Assembly: GCA_021733925.1 (NCBI GenBank)
Contig: JAIPJY010000014.1
Span: 62,001 to 126,000 of the forward strand
DNA: 64,000 nt
Direction of reading: 5' to 3'
Source: Prosthecobacter sp.
GTDB lineage: Bacteria > Verrucomicrobiota > Verrucomicrobiia > Verrucomicrobiales > Verrucomicrobiaceae
The translations under genes were made by a program, and so were the position numbers. The stretch's first letter is position 1, and each line of letters starts with the position of its first letter. The notes below the pieces were generated by a model. The model was not told the DNA's origin and made no database searches. It saw only the letters and a list, made by a program, of their open reading frames with translations. Positions 48,050-57,487 of this stretch are shown here, in pieces.

Positions 48050-48147
48050 GAAAATCGTGGGGCGGAGTCTTTAAGCGGGCTTCGGCATTGCAGCAACCAG
48101 AAATTGCAGGGTAAACAGTGCCGCCATGCAGGAATCTCCGTACCCCA

Positions 48148-48924
48148 CTAGGCACGCCTCAGCCGGAACTGCTGCAGGTATTTCAGCGGGGTCATGCCCA
48201 TGTGCCGGTGGAAGTGGTGGGTGAGGGCGCTTTGATCGCAAAATCCCAGATCACTCGCCACGTCGGCGATGTTGGCACCCTCCCGCTGCAAGGCTTCGCA
48301 GGCGGCCTGGATGCGCAGCTTCATGATGAAGGCCTGCGGACTCGCGCCAAACGTTTCCACAAACTTGCGGTGCAACTGCCGGGGCGAGAGATGGACGATT
48401 TGCGCGAGCTCGGTGATGGAGACGCCGGTGCGGAAGTGCTCGCGGATGTAGGCGAGGGCACGGTCGATTTGCAGGTAGGGCTGCAGCATCTGCTTCTTGC
48501 CTTCAAAACTCTGCACCGTGCCCATGATGCCGATGACGCGGCCTTTGGCATCGGTCAGCGGGAGCTTGTTGGTGACAAACCAGTCCGGCAGTCCCTGATC
48601 CGTGAAGAACAGCTCCACAATGTTGAGCTGCGCTTTCCCGGTGCGCAGCACTTCCTCGTCATCTCGCCTGAAATTTTCCGCGAGGCGGGCAGGGAAGAGG
48701 TCGAAGTCATTTTTGCCGACGATGCCGGCTTCCTCGGTGATGCCAAAGCGGTCCATGAACCGGCGGCTCGCGCACATGAACCGGAAGTCGCTGTCCTTGG
48801 CAAAAAAGGCGAGGTCCGGCAGGTGGTCGAACAGCCGGTAGAAAGGACTGTCCGCACTGACGCGACGGATGAAACGTTCGCGCAGTGCGGCAGGAGATTC
48901 GAGGCGTGGCGGTGGGCTGCTCAC
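48148..48924 (-). CDS. PAS domain-containing AraC-family transcriptional regulator
   Basis: A 258-residue regulator. The PAS domain spans about 25-140 (FDHLPDLAFFAKDSDFRFMCASRRFMDRFGITEEAGIVGKNDFDLFP). The C-terminal AraC HTH (about 155-255) has ISITELAQIVHLSPRQLHRKFVETFGASPQAFI-type helix 1 and IADVASDLGFCDQSALTHHFHRHMGMTPLKYL-type helix 2 (descriptions of the conserved order). It is expressed in the same direction as, and 22 bp after, the TonB-dependent receptor gene, so they may be co-transcribed. Ligand unknown. Confidence 0.9.
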   Translation of the reverse strand: MSSPPPRLESPAALRERFIRRVSADSPFYRLFDHLPDLAFFAKDSDFRFMCASRRFMDRFGITEEAGIVGKNDFDLFPARLAENFRRDDEEVLRTGKAQLNIVELFFTDQGLPDWFVTNKLPLTDAKGRVIGIMGTVQSFEGKKQMLQPYLQIDRALAYIREHFRTGVSITELAQIVHLSPRQLHRKFVETFGASPQAFIMKLRIQAACEALQREGANIADVASDLGFCDQSALTHHFHRHMGMTPLKYLQQFRLRRA

Positions 48925-48946
48925 TCCCCAGTGTCAACCATGCGGA

Positions 48947-50830
48947 TCAAAAGCGCAAACGCAGCCCGGCATACGCGCCGGTGCCCATGACGGGAAAGCC
49001 GGGGATCTCGGCATACTTTTCACCGAGCAGGTTTTCCACGCGGGCAAACAGATCCAGGTGCTCGTTCACACGCCAGTTGGCCGAGAGACGCACGTTGAGA
49101 TAATCCTCCAGGTCCCGCTGCACGAAGGTGACGGGATCATAGTCCTCGCGGTCAACCACATAGAGGGTGCTGAGATTGAACGTCACATCCTTCACCGGTT
49201 GGAAGCGCAGGCCGCCGGAGATGGAGTGGCGCGGACGGCGGACCAGACGGGCGGCATTGGTGTCGTCAGTGGCCTCCAGGTAGGTGTAGCTCAGATTCAC
49301 GCCAAACATCGCGCAGGGATTCCAGTCCAGGCCGCTCTCCATGCCTTGGGTGGTGGCGGCGCCGATGGCCACGGGAATGAAGGCTGGGAACGGATACTGG
49401 TAGGTGTTGCGCAGGTCATTGTGGAAGTAGGTGGCGCGCAATGAGAGCTTGTTTTGAAACAGCGGCTGCGTGATGCCGACTTCATAGCCGCGGCTGCGTT
49501 CCGGATTCAACAGGTTTGGATTGCCCCCAAAGACGGGCGTCAGATCCTGCGGCGTGGGCGGCGTGTAGGCAGTGCCATAGTTCGCATGCAGTACCGTCTG
49601 CAACACGGGAATGAGATAGCTGATGCCGCTGCGCCAGGTGAAGGCGTTGTCAAAGTCCGAATACTTGTCATAGCGCACGCCGCCGATGAGATTGAAGCCT
49701 TTGAAGAGCTCCGCCTGTGATTGCAGAAACAGCGCGTAGTTCGTCTGCGCCTGGGAGATGTCCAGCATCTGCGCAGTGTCGTTGTAGCGGCTGATCTTTT
49801 GATCCTGAAACCACGCGCCTGCGGTGAGCGTCCACTTGTCCGTCACCTTCACGATGCTTTTGTATTCCAAAAAGTCCGTGCGTGAGCTGGTGCGATTGTT
49901 CGGACTGAAAAAGCCGCCCATGCCAGTGGCCGTCTGTCGGAACTGGCTGTGCGAGAAGGTGAGGGACTGCGTCCAGTGGTCGGTCGTATCCCACACCAGC
50001 CGTGGCGAGATGCTCCAGAACTCAGAGAGCACCTGGGCGTCTGGGTCCACGGCATAGATGGTGCCAGGAGTGCCGGACTGGGCGGTGTAATACCGTGTGT
50101 CGAGGTCAAAGCGCAGGCTGTCAGCAAGCTGGTATCCCACTTTGCCGGCGAGGCTGGTCTGGCGGAACTGGCCGTTTTGGCGCTGCCCGTCGATGTCGGT
50201 GCGGCTCACTTCAAAGCCCCAGTCCAGCTTGCCGATGGCACCGATGGAGCTGACGCCCTCACGGAACGTGCCATAGCTGCCGGTTTCGAAGTGGGCGGTT
50301 GTCCGGGGCTTCTCCAAACCTTTGCCACTGCGGGTGATGATGTTGATCACGCCGCCCATGGTGCGTCCGCCATACAGACTGGCGGCGGGACCGCGCAGCA
50401 CTTCGATGCGCTCCACATTGTCCAGCGCCATGGTTTCAAGGTTGAAGGAACCGGCGAGGTTCGCAGGAAGGGGCCTGCCATCAATCATCAGGGCGGTGTC
50501 CTTCGTGGCCGTGCCGCGTGTCAGCACGGTGGCCACGTTGCCAGGAATGCCGGGGGCGGCGATGGTCACACCGGGGACATTGCGCAGCGCATCAATGGCA
50601 AAGCGGTACTGCTGCTCCTCGATTTTCTTCCGGTCGATGACCGTGACACTGCTGGCGGTGCGCCAGGATTCCGTTTCAGACATCGTCGCGGTGATGACGA
50701 CTTCGGGGATGTCTTTGGTCTTCGGCTGTTTCTTGGCGGGCGTCTGAGCCACGCTGATTTGAATGGCGGCTAGGAGCGCCGCCGTGATCGCTGCACATCG
50801 GCGGCGACCAGAGTTGTTCTGGAGGTACAT
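48947..50830 (-). CDS. TonB-dependent outer-membrane receptor, BtuB-like
   Basis: A 627-residue receptor. Signal peptide MYLQNNSGRRRCAAITAALLAAIQISVAQ; TonB box region VVITATMSETE (as in BtuB); plug domain about 50-165 (IDALRNVPGVTIAAPG, ALMIDGRPLP, VERIEVLRGPAASLYGGRTMGGVINIITR); then a 22-strand barrel ending YAGLRLRF with the terminal Phe. BtuB-like receptors import cobalamin or other corrinoids; the riboswitch candidate upstream supports this. The energy source could be the ExbB/ExbD/TonB-like operon at 31518. The precise substrate is inferred, not seen. Confidence 0.9.
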   Translation of the reverse strand: MYLQNNSGRRRCAAITAALLAAIQISVAQTPAKKQPKTKDIPEVVITATMSETESWRTASSVTVIDRKKIEEQQYRFAIDALRNVPGVTIAAPGIPGNVATVLTRGTATKDTALMIDGRPLPANLAGSFNLETMALDNVERIEVLRGPAASLYGGRTMGGVINIITRSGKGLEKPRTTAHFETGSYGTFREGVSSIGAIGKLDWGFEVSRTDIDGQRQNGQFRQTSLAGKVGYQLADSLRFDLDTRYYTAQSGTPGTIYAVDPDAQVLSEFWSISPRLVWDTTDHWTQSLTFSHSQFRQTATGMGGFFSPNNRTSSRTDFLEYKSIVKVTDKWTLTAGAWFQDQKISRYNDTAQMLDISQAQTNYALFLQSQAELFKGFNLIGGVRYDKYSDFDNAFTWRSGISYLIPVLQTVLHANYGTAYTPPTPQDLTPVFGGNPNLLNPERSRGYEVGITQPLFQNKLSLRATYFHNDLRNTYQYPFPAFIPVAIGAATTQGMESGLDWNPCAMFGVNLSYTYLEATDDTNAARLVRRPRHSISGGLRFQPVKDVTFNLSTLYVVDREDYDPVTFVQRDLEDYLNVRLSANWRVNEHLDLFARVENLLGEKYAEIPGFPVMGTGAYAGLRLRF

Positions 50831-50861
50831 GTCGTTGGGGTGTTCATTGGTTCGATGAAAT

Positions 50862-51145
50862 CATCCGCACACCGCCACATGGCGGGTCGGATGAGCTTGT
50901 TCGCAGCGAGATGTTCGGACTCCGGGTTTGCGCGACGTTTGACCACCGCTCCTCGCCTCCGCCTTCACCAAGGATTGCTCCCGATTGGCTTTGCTCCATG
51001 TCCGCAGACATGAATGGAGGGTCGTTACCCGATACCGCAGCGCCACTGTGGCCGGTTCTCACGGCCTTCCCTGCATCTGCGAACGGCTGCACGGCGCTTG
51101 CACGCCCTGCAGATAAAGAAAACGGGGAACACCACGAGGATGCCC
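50862..51145 (-). promoter_or_regulatory. probable cobalamin riboswitch
   Basis: Reading the minus strand, a GGTGTTCC element (near 51133) is followed by GCAGGGAAGGCCGTGAGAAC and CGGCC, then CACAGTGGCGCTGCGGTATC and GGGTAACG, closely matching the conserved core of the cobalamin riboswitch (GGGAA..CGGTGAGAATCCGG..CACTGT..). A B12-box-like AGTCCGAACATCTCGC lies near 50906-50921, and a strong hairpin CATCCG..CCGCC-ATGT-GGCGG..CGGATG (50862-50893) follows, ending 31 nt before the receptor start codon. It fits corrinoid-repressed expression of the receptor. Confidence 0.75.
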
Positions 51146-51240
51146 GCCGCCATGGATTGTCATAGGCTCCGAGCTTAACCGGGGCAACCGGAAACTCAGC
51201 CTTGCAGAAACCCGCATCACCACTCATGCAAAGCCCACCC

Positions 51241-51864
51241 ATGAAACGCATTCAAGACGCACGGCTCTACGGCATCGTTGATCTCGGTTATGTCACGGCA
51301 GCCAATGTCGAGAGCATGACCGATCAGCTCTGCCTGGGTGGCGCGGATGTCATCCAACTGCGCGCCAAGAAACTGGAGGCGCAGGAAATCGAACGCCTCG
51401 CCCGCCTCATGCTGCCGATCACCCGCTCCCATGGCGTGCCGCTGGTGATCAATGACCACCTCGAAGTCGCCGCAGCCATTGGCAGTGAAGGCATCCACGT
51501 GGGGCAGGATGACGATGCCGTGGCCAAAGCACGCGCCGTAGTCGGCTCGGCGTGCTTCGTCGGCAAATCAACTCACAGCCTCGCGCAAGCAGTCGCCGCC
51601 CAGGCCGAAGGCGCGGACTACATCGGCTTCGGCCCGCTCTATGCCACGGGCACCAAGCCTGACTACGTGCCCGTCGGTTTAAGCGACATCGCCGAGGTTC
51701 ATCGTCGCGTCACGCTTCCGATATTTTGCATCGGCGGCGTAAATGCCAGTCGTCTCGATGAAGTCATCGCCGCCGGAGCCCATCGCGTGGTGGTCGTCTC
51801 AGCGTTCCTGCTAGCGAATGACGTGACCGCGGAAGTGAGTGCTCTGAAGAAGAGATTGGTCTGA
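51241..51864 (+). CDS. thiE: thiamine-phosphate synthase
   Basis: A 207-residue TIM-barrel enzyme that joins HMP pyrophosphate and thiazole phosphate to give thiamine phosphate. Motifs are ADVIQLRAK, VPLVINDHLEVA, GIHVGQDD (pyrophosphate/Mg site), FVGKSTHS, DYIGFGPLYATGTK, and PIFCIGGVNASRL. The start MKRIQDARLYGIVDLGY at 51241 fits best; ATG 51226 and TTG 51202 are upstream alternatives. It is divergent from the riboswitch-controlled receptor; no other thi gene is in view. Confidence 0.92.
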   Translation: MKRIQDARLYGIVDLGYVTAANVESMTDQLCLGGADVIQLRAKKLEAQEIERLARLMLPITRSHGVPLVINDHLEVAAAIGSEGIHVGQDDDAVAKARAVVGSACFVGKSTHSLAQAVAAQAEGADYIGFGPLYATGTKPDYVPVGLSDIAEVHRRVTLPIFCIGGVNASRLDEVIAAGAHRVVVVSAFLLANDVTAEVSALKKRLV

Positions 51865-51870
51865 TCTCTG

Positions 51871-51902
51871 AGTATTGTAGTCCCGGCTTTAGCCGGTTCT
51901 GG
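51871..51902 (+). repeat. REP-like TTTA-loop hairpin (copy with changed stem)
   Basis: GTAGTC followed by CCGGC-TTTA-GCCGG and TTCTGG. Compared with 33703-33809 the stem differs at two base pairs with compensating changes on both sides, while loop and TTCTGG tail are kept. It sits just after thiE. The GTAG before the hairpin is as in RAYT-associated REPs. Confidence 0.65.
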
Positions 51903-51958
51903 ATAGCGCGACCAGAGACGGGGGCAGCCGCGAAGCAAAACCCCGCCTCTTGCATGGC

Positions 51959-54781
51959 TTACTTCTTCTCCAGCGGAATAATGTCAGCAGACACGGCGCG
52001 CTTGGCTCCCAGATACTCCTTCGCAAGAACTTCGAGCTCCTCCTTCTTGATGCCGGCAAAATCACTGACGAAGCTGCGCGCCCAGTCGAGGCGCTCAGGA
52101 TGCTCCTGGGCGCAGCGCAGCACATTCATGGACCAGTAGCGGTTGTCACGGCGCATCTGTTCAAGCTGCACCAGCATCGGTTTGATGGCACGGTCAAATT
52201 CATCCTCGGTGATGGGTCCGCCTGACAGCTTGTCGCCGATTTCAGTGACAAGTTTCGTCAGTGAGACTGCCAGCTCAGGTTTGCACTCGATCATTGTCGT
52301 CATGTAGCCGTAGCCAGTGAAGGCGTCGCTCGCCACGTGGTAGCAGGCCGGGCTGTAAGTGTCTCCCAGCTCTTCACGCACCTTGATGCGCAGGCGGTCA
52401 TCCAGGACGGAGCCGAGCACGGTCAGGCGGCGGGTGCGCTGAATATCGCTCATGTCCGCCGTCGGCCAGTAAACCGTGGCGATGGCCTTCGGGATCTCGG
52501 TATCAAAGGGGAAGGTCTTGCTGGCCTCTGGTGCTGGGAAAGCCACTGCGCGCTCCTTTGCATACGCAGGTTTTTTGTCTGCACGTTTGGGCAGTGCACC
52601 CAGCGTTTTGGCCACGGCGTTAAGAGCGGTCTCGGCATCGACATCTCCCAGCACGGTGACTTCGAGATAATCCTGGGTGAGCGCCGGGGCGAGCCAGGCT
52701 TTCAGCTCGTCCAGGGTGCGCTTGCGGAGTTCTTCCATCTTGGGGAAGCCCCAGCGCGGATCACCCGAATGCATGAAGGCGACGACTTCGCTGTTCATCA
52801 CGCCCTCGGCGGTGTGCTGCAGCTGGGTGTAGAGAGGTTCGAGATTCTTTTCGAACTGGCGTGCTGCTTCTTCGCGATACCCCGGTGCCACGAGATAAGC
52901 AGTGAGCAGCTGCATCTGAGATTCCAGGTCCGCCGGCGTGGTGCGGCCGCTGAGCAGGAAGGCTTCATCACCAATGGAAAAATCACTGCCCACGGTGCGG
53001 CTGGCGAAGATACGGCGGATGTCATCCACGCCATGTTTTTCCAGGCCACCCAGCTGGAAGGTGCTTTGCGCGAAGGGGATGATGCCTGGCTTGTCCACCG
53101 GGGTGCTGAGCTTGCCTCCGCCAAAATTGATCAGCACGCGGATGGTGCCTTTCTCGAATTCGGTATGCTTGAAGTTGAAGCGCACGTTGTTTTCAAAGAC
53201 TGCCTGAATGATTTCAAGATCCTTCGCCTCTGCGCGGCTCGCGACCTTGCCCGCAGGGCCAAAGTCAGTGTAGGCAAACGCAGCAGTCTCTTCCTTCTTT
53301 GGAGCTGCGACTGGTTTTTCACGGCTGGCTTTGAAGGTGTCGATGATCTGCTTCGAGGCGTCGCCTTCGAGCTTCAAATTCCCGCCGAGGAAGATCTGAA
53401 TGTCGTCACCCTTCCAGTCAGCCACCAGTGCCGCATGGCTGTCTTCCGCCTTCAAACCCGCCAGCACGGTGGAAATACGGGCGAGATCATCTGCCGGATA
53501 CGTGAAGACCTTTTTGTTGGCGATGATGGTGACCAATCCGCTGGCGAGATCGCGTGATTTGCGGCTGTCGGCCTGGTCGGCGCGCAGCTTGGCTCCTTTG
53601 AGAACGGTGGCTTTTGCTTCTTCAAATTCTGCTTCGGTGAAGCCGTGCTCAAGAGCGCGGCGCAGTTCGGTTTCGAGCATGGTGATCGTGGCCTGCCAGT
53701 TCTTGGGATCGCACTGGGCCTGGATGCCGTTCACGCTGACGAATTCGAGATACTCATAGCTGTAGCTTTCAGCGCCCATGAACGGCGCGCCTTCGGCCTT
53801 CGAGAGCTTGGACAGGCGCTGGTTGATCATCATGTCGGCGAGGTCACGGATCGTCTTCTCACGGCGTGTGGCCGCATTGTCAGGCTTGTTTTTGGCCGGG
53901 CGGGGAATTTCGATCGAAAGAGTGAGCGCTTCCGCCTGCATCTCCGTGTGCAGCTTGGCGATGATGCCATAGCCGGAAGTCACTTTACCAAGATTGGGTT
54001 CTTCAGCATCGCCATGTTTTGGTTTGGCATCAGCAAACTGCTTCTCGATCTCTGCTTTGACGGCGGCGGTGTCTTTGAAATCACCCACGGCCACAATGAC
54101 GGCACGCTTGGGCGTGTAATACTTCTCGTAGAAGTCCACGAAGCGCGGGCGCTTCATCGTCTTGATCATCTCTTCCGTGCCGATGGGCATGCGGTCAGGT
54201 AAGATTGACTCCGGCATGGCGAACTTGTAGCCCGCCATCATGGTGCGGTACTCGATGGAATCGCGGCTGAGTTTTTCGCTGAGAATGATGCCGCGTTCCT
54301 TGTCGATCTCGGCTTCGTTGAGCAGCATGCCGTCCAGATCATCACGGAAGAGTTTCAGACCTTCGGCGAGGTAGTTCGAATCCACCTTTGGCAGTTCGAG
54401 CATGTACACGGTTTCCTTGAATGAGGTGTGTGCGTTGGTGTCCGCACCAAAACCCATGCCCAGGCGCTGGAAGTACTCGACCATCTCGCCGCCTTTGAAA
54501 TGACGCGAGCCGTTGAATGCCATGTGCTCAAGATAGTGCGCCATGCCCTGCTGATCGTCCTGCTCCATGAGCGACCCCACATCCATGTACAGGCGGATGC
54601 TGGCGCGTCCCGGCGGTTCATCGTGCGGCACGATGACGTAGCGCACGCCGTTTTCGAGCATGCCGTACTCGGCTTTGGGATCGGCCTTGAGATCGCTGGT
54701 GTCCTGCGGCCAGTCGGCGGCATGGGCTGTGGAGACGACTGCTGCGAGAAGGAGAGAGCGGAGCATGATTGTGCGAGACAT
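51959..54781 (-). CDS. M16-family zinc metallopeptidase
   Basis: A 940-residue exported peptidase of the insulinase/PqqL type. The signal peptide is MLRSLLLAAVVSTAHAADWPQD (ATG 54781 used; 54766 also possible). The inverted zinc motif HYLEH is at residues 82-86 with a downstream Glu in the expected GxNAHTSFKETVY region. It has four M16 homology units, the first two active (about 30-440) and the last two non-catalytic (about 500-930, for example IATVYWPTADMSDIQRTRRL). It should degrade peptides in the periplasm. No operon partner; it is convergent with thiE. Confidence 0.92.
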   Translation of the reverse strand: MSRTIMLRSLLLAAVVSTAHAADWPQDTSDLKADPKAEYGMLENGVRYVIVPHDEPPGRASIRLYMDVGSLMEQDDQQGMAHYLEHMAFNGSRHFKGGEMVEYFQRLGMGFGADTNAHTSFKETVYMLELPKVDSNYLAEGLKLFRDDLDGMLLNEAEIDKERGIILSEKLSRDSIEYRTMMAGYKFAMPESILPDRMPIGTEEMIKTMKRPRFVDFYEKYYTPKRAVIVAVGDFKDTAAVKAEIEKQFADAKPKHGDAEEPNLGKVTSGYGIIAKLHTEMQAEALTLSIEIPRPAKNKPDNAATRREKTIRDLADMMINQRLSKLSKAEGAPFMGAESYSYEYLEFVSVNGIQAQCDPKNWQATITMLETELRRALEHGFTEAEFEEAKATVLKGAKLRADQADSRKSRDLASGLVTIIANKKVFTYPADDLARISTVLAGLKAEDSHAALVADWKGDDIQIFLGGNLKLEGDASKQIIDTFKASREKPVAAPKKEETAAFAYTDFGPAGKVASRAEAKDLEIIQAVFENNVRFNFKHTEFEKGTIRVLINFGGGKLSTPVDKPGIIPFAQSTFQLGGLEKHGVDDIRRIFASRTVGSDFSIGDEAFLLSGRTTPADLESQMQLLTAYLVAPGYREEAARQFEKNLEPLYTQLQHTAEGVMNSEVVAFMHSGDPRWGFPKMEELRKRTLDELKAWLAPALTQDYLEVTVLGDVDAETALNAVAKTLGALPKRADKKPAYAKERAVAFPAPEASKTFPFDTEIPKAIATVYWPTADMSDIQRTRRLTVLGSVLDDRLRIKVREELGDTYSPACYHVASDAFTGYGYMTTMIECKPELAVSLTKLVTEIGDKLSGGPITEDEFDRAIKPMLVQLEQMRRDNRYWSMNVLRCAQEHPERLDWARSFVSDFAGIKKEELEVLAKEYLGAKRAVSADIIPLEKK

Positions 54782-54870
54782 TGGGATGGAAAGGTTAACG
54801 AGCGGCAAACTCAAAAAGGCGGATCAATACGCATGAACACCTTTGACGAAACGGCGCAGAAGCAAAAATT

Positions 54871-54897
54871 CGTCATTCGTCATTCTGATTTCGTCAT
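54871..54897. repeat. ATTCGTCATT repeat
   Basis: ATTCGTCATTCGTCATTCTG and ATTTCGTCATTCC between the M16 and hydrolase genes. Same words as in the cluster at 26143-26328. Confidence 0.5.
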
Positions 54898-54920
54898 TCC
54901 CGCCGCAGGCGGTCGGCGGT

Positions 54921-55793
54921 CTATTCCACTTTGCCCAGACCCGCTTCGGGATCGGGTTCGAGGAAACCGAGTTCGACAAAGAGCTCGTCCATCGCCATGA
55001 GGGTGGCTTCGTACATCTCGAAGGAGAGATTGAAATTGAAGAAGCCGTGTCCCTGGCCTTCGAATTCAATCAGGCGGCAGAGGTTCTTCTTCTTGCTCGA
55101 TTTGCGGGCAAACTCATAGGAGCCGTCAAAGGGGACCACGCGGTCACCAGTGCCATGCATGATGAGCATGGGAGGCAGGCCTGGCCTGATGCCGCGGATG
55201 AGGTCTGCGGCCTTGCTGGTGGCCTGATCCGGCCAGCGGTCACGCCCGAAAGCGTGCTTGGAATAGGTGTCCATCACCGGATTGAACAGCACGATGGCAT
55301 TGGGGGCCGGGCTGCAATCCAGCGCGTCTGAAGGATCATCGAACCCGGAGAGAATAGCCGAAGAGGCAATAGCATGTCCACCACCCGAACCACCCACACC
55401 GACGATCTTGCCGGGGTTGATGCCCAGTTCGACAGCGTTCATGCGAATCCAGCGAATGGCGGAGCGCGCATCGGCCATGGCTTCGACCGGACCCGTGCCG
55501 TGACGAGTGGCCACGCGATAATCAAAACAGATCGTCGTCATGCCACGTGAGGCAAAGTAAACACAGTGTGGGGCAAACTGCGCCACCTGGCCGTTGTCCC
55601 AGCCGCTGCTGAAAAAGAAAGCTGCCACCGACTTGGGATAAGAGGGCGCCTTGTCCATCTCCGGTTCCCAAATATAAGCCGAGAGATTCACTCCGCCGAC
55701 AGTCTTGTAGATTTCTTCTCGGGCGGTCTTCAGCAACTCCCGATTGCGATCAATCGGGGGGGTGCGGGGCTGACCTTCACTGTGGGACTCCAT
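54921..55793 (-). CDS. alpha/beta hydrolase (BD-FAE-type) family protein
   Basis: A 290-residue hydrolase. The oxyanion region is FFFSSGWDNG (Gly-Trp in place of His-Gly-Gly), the nucleophile elbow is VGVGGSGGGHAI, the acid Asp lies in MLIMHGTGDRVVPFD and the His in GQGHGFFNF, so the triad is complete. It is similar to carbohydrate-esterase-like hydrolases. The start at 55793 (MESHSEGQ) is used; the longer frame is less convincing. No signal peptide. It acts on an unknown ester; polysaccharide deacetylation is possible. Confidence 0.85.
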   Translation of the reverse strand: MESHSEGQPRTPPIDRNRELLKTAREEIYKTVGGVNLSAYIWEPEMDKAPSYPKSVAAFFFSSGWDNGQVAQFAPHCVYFASRGMTTICFDYRVATRHGTGPVEAMADARSAIRWIRMNAVELGINPGKIVGVGGSGGGHAIASSAILSGFDDPSDALDCSPAPNAIVLFNPVMDTYSKHAFGRDRWPDQATSKAADLIRGIRPGLPPMLIMHGTGDRVVPFDGSYEFARKSSKKKNLCRLIEFEGQGHGFFNFNLSFEMYEATLMAMDELFVELGFLEPDPEAGLGKVE

Positions 55794-55964
55794 GTTTGGG
55801 GGGTAAAGACGTTGACGTTTACCAGAATCACCAAATCGGCAAATGGTTTTACTCTGGATTAAAACTATCACAGCAAAATTCCCGGGATGCTAATCATAAA
55901 ATGATGATGACCAGTTGTTTTTACGTGAAACATGCCCTTGTTCGTGGTTTCAACCGCACCTGCC

Positions 55965-56840
55965 ATGCGCCATTTCCTCTCTTCGCTCCTTGTTTTAAGC
56001 CTGTTTCAACTCTGCTCACCTGCGTCTGCTCAGGAGGACGAGGCCGGATTGCAGGCCGCATTGGAAAAGGTGTACAGCAATTGGCGCGATGCCATGTTGC
56101 GCAAAGATGCAAAGGCCTGGGCGGCCAGCATCACCCTCTATCGTCAGACGGTGATTCGCAACATGGTGGTCAGTGAACGCCAGACTTTTCCTGATGCCGT
56201 GTTTGCTTCCGATGTGCAGCCTCCGGCCCTGGCAGGTCTGCGCCTGCTGGAAGCAGAGGCGGTGGGCGACACCGCGCATCTCGTTTATTTTGGCCGGATC
56301 GACATGGGGCAGGACAAGGAACTCATCCGGGAAAATCTCCTCAAGCTGAAATTCGCCCGTGAAAATGGGGCATGGAGGTATGACAGCAATCGCATCTCCC
56401 GCTTGGATGGCGCCCCGGACGTGATCAAAGAACTGAAGGCAGGCAAGCGTCCCGACTTTCTCGACACCCCCGAGTACACGCCGCCCGGCAGCATGCCGCC
56501 GCCGCCGCCATTGTGCCGTGTGCCGGATTACAAGGCGGGCTGCAAGCTCCAGAGCTTCGGCTATGAAACGACCATGCGCATGAATGGCATCGATTACGAC
56601 TCCGTTCGGGATGGGCTGGATCAGCAGATCCTCATCGGCGGTCTCGTCAACGGGCACAACGAAATCACCCTGCGCATCAAGCCGGTGCCACGGCCCGAAG
56701 GTGGAAAGGCCGCGCTGGAAATTCGCATTTACAAGTTGTCCAAAGATCCCGCCAAGCCAGGCGCCGAAGTGCTGCGCTGGCAGGCACCTGAAAGCGGAGC
56801 TCCTGCTGAAGTGACCCTTCCCATTGAGGTAAAGCCGTAG
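55965..56840 (+). CDS. secreted hypothetical protein
   Basis: Not recognised. A 291-residue exported protein with signal MRHFLSSLLVLSLFQLCSPASAQ. The middle (about 25-140) resembles a small SnoaL/NTF2-like fold (ALEKVYSNWRDAMLRKDAKAW..). A Pro-rich linker PPGSMPPPPPLCR with two Cys follows, then a beta-rich domain ending EVTLPIEVKP. It is 29 bp upstream of rnhB on the same strand, so co-transcription is possible though functions are unrelated. Confidence 0.75.
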   Translation: MRHFLSSLLVLSLFQLCSPASAQEDEAGLQAALEKVYSNWRDAMLRKDAKAWAASITLYRQTVIRNMVVSERQTFPDAVFASDVQPPALAGLRLLEAEAVGDTAHLVYFGRIDMGQDKELIRENLLKLKFARENGAWRYDSNRISRLDGAPDVIKELKAGKRPDFLDTPEYTPPGSMPPPPPLCRVPDYKAGCKLQSFGYETTMRMNGIDYDSVRDGLDQQILIGGLVNGHNEITLRIKPVPRPEGGKAALEIRIYKLSKDPAKPGAEVLRWQAPESGAPAEVTLPIEVKP

Positions 56841-56869
56841 CAGGTTTGTAGTTCACCATTGCTTTCATC

Positions 56870-57487
56870 ATGCCAACGCTCAACCACGAGAACACGCTGC
56901 GTGCTGCGGGTTTTCGCATTGTGGCAGGCATTGACGAAGCCGGTCGTGGCCCTCTTGCCGGTCCCGTGTGTGTGGCGGCAGTGGTTCTGCCGGACGATTT
57001 CACCCACGCCGTTCTCAACGATTCCAAGCAGCTCAGCGAAGTGAAGCGCGAACGGCTTTTCGATGAGATCACCGGCGACGCACGCATCCGCTGGCACTGC
57101 GTGAGCATCCAGCCCGATGAAATCGACCGCATTAACATCCTTCAGGCGACGTGGGAAGGCATGCGGCGTGCCGCGCTGGGTTTGCTGCCCGTGCCCGATG
57201 CGGCCCTCATCGACGGCAAGCCGGTGAAGCTTTTCCCCCTGCATCAGGTCGCCTTGGTCAAAGGAGACAGCCTCAGCTACTCCATCGCAGCGGCCAGCAT
57301 CATCGCCAAGGTCACACGGGACCGCCTCATGGTGGAGATGGCGCGGCAGCATCCCGAATACGGTTTTGAAATTCATAAAGGCTATCCCACGCCAGGGCAT
57401 CTGGCGGCTTTGAAGCAGCACGGCCCTTGTCCGCATCATCGGCGCAGTTTCAGGCCGGTGGCTCAGCTCGAACTCGATCTGGCATGA
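56870..57487 (+). CDS. rnhB: ribonuclease HII
   Basis: A 205-residue enzyme that cleaves the RNA strand of RNA/DNA hybrids and removes misinserted ribonucleotides. The signature [19 protein letters not shown] has active-site Asp22 and Glu23; further acidic residues lie in [20 protein letters not shown] and the region before IIAKVTRDR. The C-terminus [24 protein letters not shown] is typical. Its stop overlaps the start of the YraN-like gene. Confidence 0.96.
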   Translation: MPTLNHENTLRAAGFRIVAGIDEAGRGPLAGPVCVAAVVLPDDFTHAVLNDSKQLSEVKRERLFDEITGDARIRWHCVSIQPDEIDRINILQATWEGMRRAALGLLPVPDAALIDGKPVKLFPLHQVALVKGDSLSYSIAAASIIAKVTRDRLMVEMARQHPEYGFEIHKGYPTPGHLAALKQHGPCPHHRRSFRPVAQLELDLA

